From Ulvibacter antarcticus (GTDB lineage: Bacteria; Bacteroidota; Bacteroidia; Flavobacteriales; Flavobacteriaceae), in NCBI RefSeq assembly GCF_003688405.1, contig NZ_REFC01000013.1, positions 434,001 through 498,000 of the forward strand: a DNA stretch of 64,000 nucleotides, in the 5' to 3' direction. The notes beneath the pieces were generated by a model. The model saw only the letters and a program-made list of their open reading frames with translations. It ran no database searches and was not told the DNA's origin. Positions 46,261 to 55,883 of the stretch are shown here, in pieces. Position numbers and translations under genes: made by a program. Each line of letters starts with the position of its first letter. Within the stretch, counting starts at the first letter, position 1.

Positions 46261-47931
46261 TTACCTATAGGCTTTTTTGGCTAAAAGTATTTCACAGGCT
46301 GTACCGTCCCCTTGATCAGCGAATTTCTTCACATTATCAGGTTCATCTACGATGGTAAAATCATTAATCTTTTTTTGATTTGCTTTCGAAATACCACTAG
46401 GGAACTCAGATAAACTAGCGGGAGATGCTGCAACAACCACATCAACCCTTCTCAATTTATGCTGCTCTGTTACCGGATCGAATTGCTTTAATGGTTCTTT
46501 GTCTGACATGCCTTTTAGGAGCCACCTATTCGCGCTAAAATCTCTTTCATTTTCAACTGGTACTTTGATATTAAGTGAAACACCTAGTTTCCGAAGAAAT
46601 AGAAAAACACTTTTTGCCCGACGATCACTTACATTTTGTTTGGCACTTTCACTCCCCACATTGTCTGAATGTCCTTTAAGTTCTACAAAGAAACTGTGAC
46701 GTTTTACAATATCAGAAATCAATTTTAGCTTCTCTTTTTCTGAACTATCTAGTTTATTGACATCTGTTTTGTTAAATCCAAAATTAATAACTACTCCTTG
46801 CCCAAATGACTCACCTTTCTGCTTACCGTCTCCGGCTAAGCCTCGCAATTCATCATCTTTTTTACCTAAGCTTTTCGCGATTTCATTCTCTATTTTTACG
46901 GTTGAGTCGTGAACATTACTACTTTTTCTGCTGCCTTCGGCGTGTAAACCCACTTCCAATAACGAAGCATGACCACATAACTCATGACCTAAAATGATCT
47001 CAGGATTATTTTTGTACACAATTTTTTTACCAGTTTTTGTATGAAAACCAAATGTTAGAGGATTTAGATTTGTATTTATAAGGACGACTTTCTGTTCTTC
47101 ATTGGTATGTGGCGCCAAATGGTCTGCGACTAATAGTCTCCAGTTTGTCTTAGATTTTGGCCTTGTTAATACGTGTAAGCAACAATTTCCAGTTCCTTTT
47201 TTACCATCGGCGAGTTCGGCTTCACTTTTATTATGGCTTTTCTTTACATTTCCAGAGCCGTCAACTTTAAATTCGGGACTTATTTTCCCCAATTGGGATT
47301 TCACAAGGTCTAATCTACTTTTGTCGGGAAGTCCGATTGATGGATCTGTTCCTTTTTTATTAGGTTGTACATCATTGATATAATCCTGGGGGTATTTGGA
47401 TTCGACACTCAATTTTCTTTGAATTTGATTGCCCGAAGCTCCTTGTTGTATTGTATGTGTAAGTTCATGAGCGATCAGTTTTTTACCACTTTTGGACGAC
47501 GGATTGTATTTACCCGAATTGAAAAAAATGTCATGTCCGTTGGTAAAAGCCTGCGCCCTCAATTGTTTGTTCATAGAAATAGCATTGGAATCCTTATGAA
47601 CTTTCACACTGCCAAAATCTGCTCCAAATCTGGATTCCATCTGACTTCTAACTCCTGAATCCAAATTTTGACCGCGGCCTTTACTCTTACTAAGTAGGTT
47701 TTCAAGTTTAGGAGTTACAGATGTAGCAGACTCATTATTTGCAGAATGTTTATGGATCCCAGCGCTATTTTTGCCATTGATCACAACATCTTGTGCAGCC
47801 ATATCTGCTTCTAACTCCAAGGATGATACAGGTTTGGTAATTTCAGCTTTTTTTTGGATAGGAGGAAAGAAGGTTCCCGTCGAATCTTTCACGACGTTTA
47901 AATCTTGTTTTTTCTTACGGAACTTCTTCAT
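46261..47931 (-). CDS. DUF4157 protein with second HExxxH motif and OmpA-like domain (eCIS cargo or accessory)
   Basis: A 556-aa protein without a signal peptide. Lysine-rich start, then FFPPIQKK (residues 21-28). DUF4157 follows (about 90-165), with HELTH at 155-159. A separate domain (about 180-375) has NCCLHVLTRPKSKTNWRLLV and ILGHELCGHASLLEVGLHAE. There His-Glu and the next His are spaced HExxxH (316-321), one residue longer than a normal zincin, with IENEIA about 27 residues on. The C-terminus is an OmpA-like peptidoglycan-binding domain (VVINFGFNKTDVNKLDSSEK, VELKGHSDNVGSESAKQN). It lies 12 bases before the larger DUF4157 gene and 11 bases after the tape measure gene. Cargo or cell-wall-engaging accessory are both possible. 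Confidence 0.82.
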   Translation of the reverse strand: MKKFRKKKQDLNVVKDSTGTFFPPIQKKAEITKPVSSLELEADMAAQDVVINGKNSAGIHKHSANNESATSVTPKLENLLSKSKGRGQNLDSGVRSQMESRFGADFGSVKVHKDSNAISMNKQLRAQAFTNGHDIFFNSGKYNPSSKSGKKLIAHELTHTIQQGASGNQIQRKLSVESKYPQDYINDVQPNKKGTDPSIGLPDKSRLDLVKSQLGKISPEFKVDGSGNVKKSHNKSEAELADGKKGTGNCCLHVLTRPKSKTNWRLLVADHLAPHTNEEQKVVLINTNLNPLTFGFHTKTGKKIVYKNNPEIILGHELCGHASLLEVGLHAEGSRKSSNVHDSTVKIENEIAKSLGKKDDELRGLAGDGKQKGESFGQGVVINFGFNKTDVNKLDSSEKEKLKLISDIVKRHSFFVELKGHSDNVGSESAKQNVSDRRAKSVFLFLRKLGVSLNIKVPVENERDFSANRWLLKGMSDKEPLKQFDPVTEQHKLRRVDVVVAASPASLSEFPSGISKANQKKINDFTIVDEPDNVKKFADQGDGTACEILLAKKAYR

Positions 47932-47942
47932 TTTTCAACTTC

Positions 47943-49235
47943 TTACCATTCTACAAAAACGATTTTCTTTTTCCAGGGAATTTTTACGATGCTAATATTC
48001 CAGGGGATTTTATCCAATAGAAGATCATAAGGTTTTCGTTGCACAAACAGTTTATGTTTTTCATTCGTGATGTAAAGTTTTCCTTCACGTTGAATAAATT
48101 CGTTTCTCAAAATATCAACCGATGACGATTTAAGAGCATCCCAATGCCCTAGCACAGAACGTAGCAATTCCTCACATTCTTCTTTCTGTATTTCCGTTAA
48201 TTTGAAATGTCTTTCTATTGGAAATTTTAGTGGAAGACCACAAATGTACTTTTCCATAGTTAGTTTATGTTCAAATGCATTTTCTTCTTTGGTAGCCAAA
48301 TAATGAAGAACATGAACTGCCTCTTGTAACTTTGATGAGATGATTTCTTTTCCTGAAATAAAGCCTAGTTTTTCAAAAAATGGATTTAGGAAAGGATGCA
48401 AAAGTATTAAGCCGGCGTTATTTACTAAAATGCCTTCTCGTTCTAATTCCTCTAGATCGGCAGTTTCTGAGACATCTATTTTGCCTTCAATTTTCTTCTC
48501 TTCGGAAGTAGCTGGGGAGTCGATTGTATTTTTAATTTTTTCATCTATTTCTTTTTTAACTTCGGAAAGTACTTGAGTTTTGTTATCGGCTATATTCTTC
48601 AGAAGTATCTCCCAGAACTGAAGTCGATCACTAAGTAGGATACTTATTTTTTTTAGCGATTTTTCCGAAGTTCTTTCAGAAATAAGACCAAGCGAAATCT
48701 TTAGTAAAATATGTTCATCAAATTGAAAGATCAATCTTTTCCGCACACTTTCATTTCTTAGGGACTGCCTCAGCTGTGCCTTAAATGTTTTACTCTCAAG
48801 AAACATTACAATTTGAGTTTCAGAAAAAGAAAAGCTATCATCAAACCACCATGGATAGGTCCCGTTCTCTAGAAAAAAAAGAAAAGCTTTTTGTGCACTT
48901 TTTTGAATCGAAACTTGGTCCACATTGGCACTCTCAACGATTTCGCCCAAATTGTTTTCAATAATAATCTGTTTTTTTAATTCTCCTAAGATTGCGGGTT
49001 TTAATTGTTTCAAAGATCGAGAAGAATCAAAATTTACATTTAGATTGAATTTGTTGAACCGAAAGATCTGCTTTCTGTTTTTACCTAAAAGCTGATCAAA
49101 ATAAGCTTCGATTTCAGGAAAAATCTGTTCCTTGAGAAACACATCAATAGTATCCTTGAGGTAATAGGCGGTAATTAAATTAGGCGCATTTACCTCGCAG
49201 TAGACTGCATTTATGATATGTTTACTATCCTCCAT
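47943..49235 (-). CDS. Contractile injection system tape measure protein (Afp14-like)
   Basis: A 430-aa protein that should set the tube length. The N-terminal HIINAVYCEVNAPNLITAYY, followed by EIEAYFDQLL, matches the CIS tape-measure family as I remember it. The centre is helical and charged (residues about 190-270). The C-terminal half holds GILVNNAGLILLHPFLNPFF and a final LPWN-like segment (KIPWNISIVKIPWKKKIVFV). It is short for a tape measure. Its start abuts the stop of the 1272-aa gene with no gap, and its place in the gene order matches Afp14. Confidence 0.83.
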   Translation of the reverse strand: MEDSKHIINAVYCEVNAPNLITAYYLKDTIDVFLKEQIFPEIEAYFDQLLGKNRKQIFRFNKFNLNVNFDSSRSLKQLKPAILGELKKQIIIENNLGEIVESANVDQVSIQKSAQKAFLFFLENGTYPWWFDDSFSFSETQIVMFLESKTFKAQLRQSLRNESVRKRLIFQFDEHILLKISLGLISERTSEKSLKKISILLSDRLQFWEILLKNIADNKTQVLSEVKKEIDEKIKNTIDSPATSEEKKIEGKIDVSETADLEELEREGILVNNAGLILLHPFLNPFFEKLGFISGKEIISSKLQEAVHVLHYLATKEENAFEHKLTMEKYICGLPLKFPIERHFKLTEIQKEECEELLRSVLGHWDALKSSSVDILRNEFIQREGKLYITNEKHKLFVQRKPYDLLLDKIPWNISIVKIPWKKKIVFVEW

Positions 49236-52200
49236 TTACTTTTTTGCTTCAAGAATGCTTATTAATTTGATGATGCGATCTTTTAGAGCTGGGTTTATAT
49301 CTTTTTTCTCAGACAATGCTTTTAAGAAGGCATGTAATTTCTTGTCCGGGTCTATATCCAAATTCTCAGGATCTTTTCTGAACTCCTGAAGATTTCTCTC
49401 TATAAAGTCTAATACAGCTTGAACTTCTTTTAAATTGCCTTTTGTTTGGCAAGCAAGAATGTTATATATCAACTGAACCTGAAGGCGATATATAGTTGTG
49501 AGTATTGGAAAATCTTTATCTTCCGGATCTTGCATACGTTTCTTAATATGCTCAACTGTCACATCTAGAATTGGCATGAATCGATTCGTAAACTCGTTAT
49601 TTCTTTGTCCGGAAATGAAAGGGTCGGGATTTTTCGTTATCTCCCCGTATTGTTGTAAAGTTGGATCTAAAACAGCTTCTTTCAATTTAGAAGATAGTTT
49701 TTCAATAGATTGTAATACAGTTTGTCCATCTTTTAAATTAATTTTCACTTGTTCTTCGCAATTAACTGGTTGTGGTTCTGCAATTAACTCGATATTATGG
49801 TCGATGGTTTCTGAACAGCGACCATTACTTACCGTTAAGAACACGGTAACCGTATTAGTTGCATTCACAGGAAGGAAATATTCATGACGTGGGTTTTCAT
49901 CGTTTCTATTCGTCGGAATCGTATTGTCACCAAAATCCCACAGATAGGTCACACCTTCCGGAAGTTCGTCTCCTTGAGTTGTGAAATTAACCACAGCAAT
50001 CTTGCCATCTCGAGAATAACGTGGCTCGGAAGATAAAAAGTCAAATTCCGGTTTTTTGAATACTACTATTTTGGCATCCGTAAATTGACCATTTACGGTA
50101 AAGCTTATCTCTTTTCCATATAACTCTTCACTCACTAAAGAAGGGTCAAATACAAACCTATCATCCTCATTGAGTCTTACACCACCGTTTAATCCGTTTT
50201 CGGTGACTGCTTCAACAATACCATCGTTTGGAATTACTTCAAATAATAAAGGAGGCATTTCCTCTTTGAAGCAAACAAAAGCTTCCGGAAGTCGCAAGGA
50301 AACCCTTTGTGCCGGAACCATAAAATTAATTGGCACACAATCTGAACAGCATAAATACGGCAAAGAAAAATCACCGATAACTGTGTTTTCAGAAAATTTG
50401 AAACTGGTAGGACCTGTAAACAAACCTTCCCCTAAAATACCTCTTTCGGGTTGCAACAATTCTAAACCTAATACCGGATTGCGAGTGGTTGCGGCTGTAA
50501 CTCTTGTTGCGCTGATAATTCCGGTAGATTCTTTTATTACCCGACTTGTTCGGCTAGTAGCAGAAGTCCGTGATGTTGTAGGCGCTTCGACTCTCGCTAA
50601 GATTTGTTCTTCTCTTATTGGGACAGCTTCAACCGATAATCCGGTAGGTCTTCCTACAGTTATATCGCGGGTCTTTCCGAGGTAAACCATAACAAAAGTT
50701 CCACCAGGTTGCACACCGGCGGTATGTTCAAGACCGGGATGTTGCTCTATAAATTTCGATAGTGTTTTCTGAATGAGGATTTCACCTTTGCGCTTTTCAA
50801 TGTCGTCCATAAGGACTTTAATCTTTTCCGCAGCACAGCAATTTACGTGCAATTGATTTAATAGTAACTCAACTCTTGATTCGAAACCACGTCTTTGATA
50901 AGTCGCTTCTGGTTTGTATAAAACAGTATTTAAAGCTCTTTGATATGTATCCGTTCGCTTACAAAGTTCCTTTACAGCCAATCCGAAATTATCCAATCGA
51001 GTTTTATTTATGTCTGCAATTTCGGTAGGTATAAGCTTCGAAGTGGCACGCGTAAAGGAAAGAATTTCATAAGGATGCGTGATCGCTATTGCTTTGATTT
51101 CTGCCGATGCATTATTAATGACTTCAATTTCTTTTATTCGATCTTCGATTTTGGTTGTAATGGCACATGCCTCCCGATCTGAATTTTTCGTAAATACGTC
51201 TTTAATGATAAACCCTAAATCATCTTCATTGGTATGCAATCCATCTTCAACGGCCGTAATAGTGCGGAAGTTGGTTACTCCAGAAAAATTAACACCTCCT
51301 TTAGCTGCGGTGATGCCTTTTATAGTTCCTATTGCCGGATCTGTTACCCGGGTTCCAGAAACAAAAATTTCACCGGTATTACCAGAAGTTGCAGATTCTT
51401 TTACTTTTGAAAGCTCTTTAACATGGTTGTAGTAATTATTACGACCGGGCTCGGCAATACTAAAACCAGAAAAGAAAGAAGCTATTTCGTGATACAAACA
51501 TTCCTGTTCTTTAAGGAATGCAAGTAGGATGGTATTAAGGTCTTCAAAATGACATTTGTAATCTTCTATATTGATATCATCCATGGTCTCATCAACACTC
51601 AACACTTTTACATCGAAAGCAAGTCCTTTTTGTTTTTTGATAGCATCTATGGTTCGAAGTGCTGTGGCATAATCTTTTCCTAAATGCCCTTCAATACGGA
51701 AAAAGTCGTTTTTATTAAGACAATAATCCAACGGATTTTGAATTTCATCGGCAGCAGAGAGTTCTTGAGATTGATACCCTAAATTTCTACCTGCTTCCTG
51801 TTTAATGTATTTATCGTAGCTCCATTTTTTTATGAGCTGTCTTGTTGTTTCATAATAGTAAGGAATCGCTCGATTACTCACCGGATTCATTGCTATTTTC
51901 GATGGAGTAATCTTAATTTGATCTTCATTTTCCACATCATATTCATGAACCATCAGATAAATTCGTTCAATTAGACATCTTATTTCCTTGATGCGTTCAT
52001 CGCTATGTGGTATAATGGGCGAGGGGTAGAAGGAATGTCGGTATTGGTAATATAGCGTTTCCGGATCCTTGTCTAATTCTCCTAATAATAAATGTTTCGG
52101 AAATGATTCCTCTGTAGGACAAGCACTGATTCTTAAATCGAATAATAATCTTTTGATCTCCTCGTAGGTGTCTGCAAGATCTTTCAGAAGGTCATATCGA

Positions 52201-53054
52201 TATTGAATATCTAGCGGAAATTCTTTCCCTGAAAATGTATAAATGATATTTAATTGGTCGTTTATCTTTTTGAATTTTCCTATAGCATCTTTAATATCAA
52301 GTAAGCCGTTAAAATCCTTATAAAGGCTCGAAATACCAATTCGTAATTTCGAAAGGGGAGAAGGTTCGTTATTGATTGCCTTCACAAAATTTCCCATCAA
52401 CTCCAGATGTGTTCTGGTATTGGTTGGAGAAAGTATAGCTCTTTTCACCGCCACCTGAGGAAGATTTAAATACGTCTCCATGGTATCATTGTCTGAAAAG
52501 ACATCGTCTGAGGCCGTCATCAAATCAACATCTACCTTGTTAAACAGTAAAATTCTAATCTTGGCAATTTGTTCTTTTCCTTGCGTATCACAATCTGTAG
52601 AGGTACATGGAGTTTCTTCTTTTTCGTAGTTTTCAAGATAAAGAACGACTACTTTTTCTGAAAGATTACTCAGTTTTGAAAGTTCTGCCGCTTTTGCATC
52701 TTTACCCTCTTTTTCGGGGTATAACTCAAGTATGTTTCCGATATCTTCGAACTTACTATAACCAGCTTCGGTATCTTCAAATAATTTAAATCGGGTAAAA
52801 GTGGCACCTTCATATTTAATAAGATCTCCATCTGTAGTTACACCACAGCCCTGACTTACAACAACCGTTTTTTCTCCGTCTGTCTGTATATCTAACCCGT
52901 GAACAATGCCAACCCCGCTCAAACAAACACGTGTTAGTCTGTTTTGATCTTCAAAATAGTCAATGATGGTATTGAGTTGTTTTGCAGTCAGTACTTGATC
53001 TGCTACAAATGACCGGTATTGGGTCGTGATTTCGTTTAATTTGAGTGTTACCAT
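49236..53054 (-). CDS. Large eCIS structural protein with PKD domain at the Afp13 (fibre) position
   Basis: A 1272-aa protein without a signal peptide. The N-terminal segment YRSFVADQVLTAKQLNTIID, followed by GVGIVHGLDI, recurs, in my recollection, in Bacteroidota eCIS clusters. Long helical stretches fill about 130-480 and 590-800. A Thr/Arg/Ser-rich linker (about 820-860) precedes beta domains, including a PKD fold with TYLWDFGDNTIPTNRNDENP (about 1028-1047). The C-terminal 150 residues are helical. Its place between the second baseplate protein and the tape measure equals that of the Afp13 tail fibre. PKD folds are used in adhesion, so a receptor-binding or exterior role is plausible but unproven. 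Confidence 0.75.
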   Translation of the reverse strand: MVTLKLNEITTQYRSFVADQVLTAKQLNTIIDYFEDQNRLTRVCLSGVGIVHGLDIQTDGEKTVVVSQGCGVTTDGDLIKYEGATFTRFKLFEDTEAGYSKFEDIGNILELYPEKEGKDAKAAELSKLSNLSEKVVVLYLENYEKEETPCTSTDCDTQGKEQIAKIRILLFNKVDVDLMTASDDVFSDNDTMETYLNLPQVAVKRAILSPTNTRTHLELMGNFVKAINNEPSPLSKLRIGISSLYKDFNGLLDIKDAIGKFKKINDQLNIIYTFSGKEFPLDIQYRYDLLKDLADTYEEIKRLLFDLRISACPTEESFPKHLLLGELDKDPETLYYQYRHSFYPSPIIPHSDERIKEIRCLIERIYLMVHEYDVENEDQIKITPSKIAMNPVSNRAIPYYYETTRQLIKKWSYDKYIKQEAGRNLGYQSQELSAADEIQNPLDYCLNKNDFFRIEGHLGKDYATALRTIDAIKKQKGLAFDVKVLSVDETMDDINIEDYKCHFEDLNTILLAFLKEQECLYHEIASFFSGFSIAEPGRNNYYNHVKELSKVKESATSGNTGEIFVSGTRVTDPAIGTIKGITAAKGGVNFSGVTNFRTITAVEDGLHTNEDDLGFIIKDVFTKNSDREACAITTKIEDRIKEIEVINNASAEIKAIAITHPYEILSFTRATSKLIPTEIADINKTRLDNFGLAVKELCKRTDTYQRALNTVLYKPEATYQRRGFESRVELLLNQLHVNCCAAEKIKVLMDDIEKRKGEILIQKTLSKFIEQHPGLEHTAGVQPGGTFVMVYLGKTRDITVGRPTGLSVEAVPIREEQILARVEAPTTSRTSATSRTSRVIKESTGIISATRVTAATTRNPVLGLELLQPERGILGEGLFTGPTSFKFSENTVIGDFSLPYLCCSDCVPINFMVPAQRVSLRLPEAFVCFKEEMPPLLFEVIPNDGIVEAVTENGLNGGVRLNEDDRFVFDPSLVSEELYGKEISFTVNGQFTDAKIVVFKKPEFDFLSSEPRYSRDGKIAVVNFTTQGDELPEGVTYLWDFGDNTIPTNRNDENPRHEYFLPVNATNTVTVFLTVSNGRCSETIDHNIELIAEPQPVNCEEQVKINLKDGQTVLQSIEKLSSKLKEAVLDPTLQQYGEITKNPDPFISGQRNNEFTNRFMPILDVTVEHIKKRMQDPEDKDFPILTTIYRLQVQLIYNILACQTKGNLKEVQAVLDFIERNLQEFRKDPENLDIDPDKKLHAFLKALSEKKDINPALKDRIIKLISILEAKK

Positions 53055-53065
53055 GACATTATATT

Positions 53066-55873
53066 TTAAAGCTGGCCAATATTGGTTTGACCTAATATTA
53101 TTTTGTTTCCTATTTCTTCCGTCTCATCATTGTCACAATCGTGTAATCTTCCGGAGTGATAAATGGTGTGCATTTTGTTCATACAGAGTACGAGTGCATT
53201 GACTGTCTTGCGATATTTCTTCAGCTTCGCTTTGCTGTCAATTTTGGTATCGCAGTGTAATTTTTTGAGGAATTCTTTGTATTTCTTCTGAATCTGAAGC
53301 ATATCATTTTCTTCGTCAGGAACTAGTCCTTTAGGCTGTCCGATCCAGCAAATTTTTGCCAAGACATGTGCCGGAAGTTCTTCTCTAATAAGTTGCTCCG
53401 CAAATCGTCTGAAGGATATGTTACCGAAGCGATACGTCCAACCAGGGAGAATTATTGTCACCCGAAAGGAATAAGGATCGATTGGGCTACATGTTTCGCA
53501 ATTTTCATCCAAGCAGCTAGGCATAAAATCTTCAGGGGAAGCATCTGGTAGAAAATCTCCATCGTTATCGAATTGTTCCAGATTCATTGTATCCGGTCGC
53601 AGCAAGATATGTTCTATCATATACATGCCTTCGTCTGCACTCAATTCTCTAATAAGTTTGATTAATTCATCTCTGGCTGCTTCAGATTTTTCCTTAGTAC
53701 TGGTGTAAGCAATTCTTCTTGCTACAATCCTGTCTTCATCATTTTCGTCTGTGATGTCGGGATTGGTAAGATTAAAATAAGTTTTAGTGCCTTTTTTCGT
53801 TTTTTTAAGATCGTAATTTTCAGGATTGCGGGCTAGGTGATACGCCAAATATAATTCTTCGTATGCCGCAGTAAGAGTATGGTAATGTTTACTAGAGGAC
53901 AATAGAATCTTATTTTCACCCTTAATTCTCCACCGATATTCTACCAGATCATCATCGTCTTTTTCTTCATATACTTCCAGAAATCCTGAAACAAGATCTC
54001 TTCGACTAAAATCCTGTATCCCTAAAAGTTTGGAGATTCTCTTTTCAACACCTGAAACATTTTTTGTGTCCCAAATGCCATCGTCTCCTTCGGTTTGTAG
54101 AGGATGACAATAGTTAAATCCCATCCCTCTTTCGCAACCAATTTGTTTGTAATTATATAAAAAGTCAAGTTTAGTTCGTAAAATATCATCGTTGGTAGAA
54201 GTGCTATCGCCATAGACAGTTTTCATAATAAAAACATAATCTGAAAAACGTTCGGAAAACCTTCCGAGGAGATGATCTAATAAAATGTTTCTTCTTTCGT
54301 AGAAAATGGTATCACCCGTATTATCTCCTTTCACCTCATTCATGATATTGATGAGATTATCTTCATAAGCTAATGGATTTCCTACTATGTTGTCGAAATC
54401 TTTAATATCTTCAACACCCTGCGAATAAAAGGTTTGCTTGGCTTTTAATTCTTCCGAAGCTGTTAATACTACATTATCTAAATACAGTTTCTTCAGACTT
54501 TCATCTACAGAAAGTAAATCCTTCACTTTAGCTAAATGCTGAAAATAATTGGCTAGAATCTGATCAAAAAACAATAAATACCCTTTTAATTGATTCGCCT
54601 TTGCCTTTCTTGAAACACTCGCATTTCCCGGTAGCCCAATTTCTGAAATTCCATAAGTATCAGGGAAATCGTTTTGCATAGTGGTATTATTGCCGGCATC
54701 TGAATACTCACCTTGCGGCATAGCAACATCCTGGGTAGTTACAGCAAGTTGTTTTGCTTTTTCCTCGGCCTTCAATTGATCCATAAAAGCTTGTACTTTA
54801 GCCACGTTAACTCCTATAGGTAATAAGCCTTTAGAGAACTTGAAAATACTTTTATCGCAGCGAACAGGTTTATGCCATTCCTTTACACAGATATTCCAGT
54901 GTCCTTCCAGACCTAGTTTTCCATCACAATTGCCAATTGAAATATCCTTAACGATATTCACTCCTTCAATGTTCATTATAAGCTGGATGATATCCGACAA
55001 GCGTATTTCTTTACGTAAATCTGCTTCACTGAGCTCTTTTCTATCAATAAATCCACCTTTGGGGTCTTCAAAAGAAGTACAATCACCACTTATAGGAATC
55101 GGACCCTCAAAAATTTGATCGGTCGTATAGCCTTTATCAAACATTTGCTGAAGGGAATAGAAATTCACGGATGGGGAGAAATAATGATCGATTGCTCTAT
55201 AAATAAGTGCTTGAATATATTCCTCATCAGCTCCCGGATGCAAGTCGATGTAGGCACAGACAGCGATAGGATGTTCTTCAACGACAGTAACATTTACTAA
55301 ATCTTCACAAAGGCTTCTGTTGTTGTGATATACGTTTCTAACTACATTTAAAATTGCATCAGGATCTTCAACATCTTCCTCCAGATCAATGATGATGTCG
55401 TTAAGACCTTTAAGTACGAATGGAGTCAAATTTCTTTCAGCTTCGGTAAATGGAGTATAAGAAAATTGCGCAGGATGTGTGTCACAATTAATGTGAACTA
55501 ATTGTTCATGGGCTTTAATCCATGAATTTTTCACCCCTTTTATATGGCTGAATAGACTCCGGTAATCTAAGGCTGTAACAGCTTTCGAAGGCAAAATATT
55601 TATAGCCGATAGAAACTGTTCGTGCATCTTTGAAAGGTTGTTTTCATCCGAAGCCAATAAATTTTCAATGGGCATATCAATACGTTGCGATAGATCTGTT
55701 ATCGCATATGCGAGCATCTCGAGAATAGTAACACCTGGGTCATGCACATTATAATCGGTCCAGATATCGCTTCCAATTTTTTCAATATACTCGAGACCCG
55801 TATTCCGAAGAAAATCGTAATCCAAACCGTCCTTGGAGGCTACATTTTTTAATATGGTGACTACTTCTTTCAT
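53066..55873 (-). CDS. eCIS baseplate protein (Afp12-like)
   Basis: A 935-aa baseplate component. The N-terminal IWTDYNVHDPGVTILEMLAY (residues about 36-55) is the typical opening of gp6/J-type and Afp11/12 baseplate proteins. The middle part has KANQLKGYLLFFDQILANYF, also conserved in Afp12-like proteins. Two stretches with paired Cys (CLDENCETCSPID) lie near residue 800. It is encoded 10 bases after the Afp11-like gene and 11 bases before the PKD protein. Confidence 0.86.
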   Translation of the reverse strand: MKEVVTILKNVASKDGLDYDFLRNTGLEYIEKIGSDIWTDYNVHDPGVTILEMLAYAITDLSQRIDMPIENLLASDENNLSKMHEQFLSAINILPSKAVTALDYRSLFSHIKGVKNSWIKAHEQLVHINCDTHPAQFSYTPFTEAERNLTPFVLKGLNDIIIDLEEDVEDPDAILNVVRNVYHNNRSLCEDLVNVTVVEEHPIAVCAYIDLHPGADEEYIQALIYRAIDHYFSPSVNFYSLQQMFDKGYTTDQIFEGPIPISGDCTSFEDPKGGFIDRKELSEADLRKEIRLSDIIQLIMNIEGVNIVKDISIGNCDGKLGLEGHWNICVKEWHKPVRCDKSIFKFSKGLLPIGVNVAKVQAFMDQLKAEEKAKQLAVTTQDVAMPQGEYSDAGNNTTMQNDFPDTYGISEIGLPGNASVSRKAKANQLKGYLLFFDQILANYFQHLAKVKDLLSVDESLKKLYLDNVVLTASEELKAKQTFYSQGVEDIKDFDNIVGNPLAYEDNLINIMNEVKGDNTGDTIFYERRNILLDHLLGRFSERFSDYVFIMKTVYGDSTSTNDDILRTKLDFLYNYKQIGCERGMGFNYCHPLQTEGDDGIWDTKNVSGVEKRISKLLGIQDFSRRDLVSGFLEVYEEKDDDDLVEYRWRIKGENKILLSSSKHYHTLTAAYEELYLAYHLARNPENYDLKKTKKGTKTYFNLTNPDITDENDEDRIVARRIAYTSTKEKSEAARDELIKLIRELSADEGMYMIEHILLRPDTMNLEQFDNDGDFLPDASPEDFMPSCLDENCETCSPIDPYSFRVTIILPGWTYRFGNISFRRFAEQLIREELPAHVLAKICWIGQPKGLVPDEENDMLQIQKKYKEFLKKLHCDTKIDSKAKLKKYRKTVNALVLCMNKMHTIYHSGRLHDCDNDETEEIGNKIILGQTNIGQL

Positions 55874-55883
55874 GGATTTCTAC

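Noticed and set aside
50170-50685. Plus-strand ORF (171 codons) opposite the PKD protein
   Set aside because: It reads antisense through a clear structural gene and has no recognisable domain or start context.
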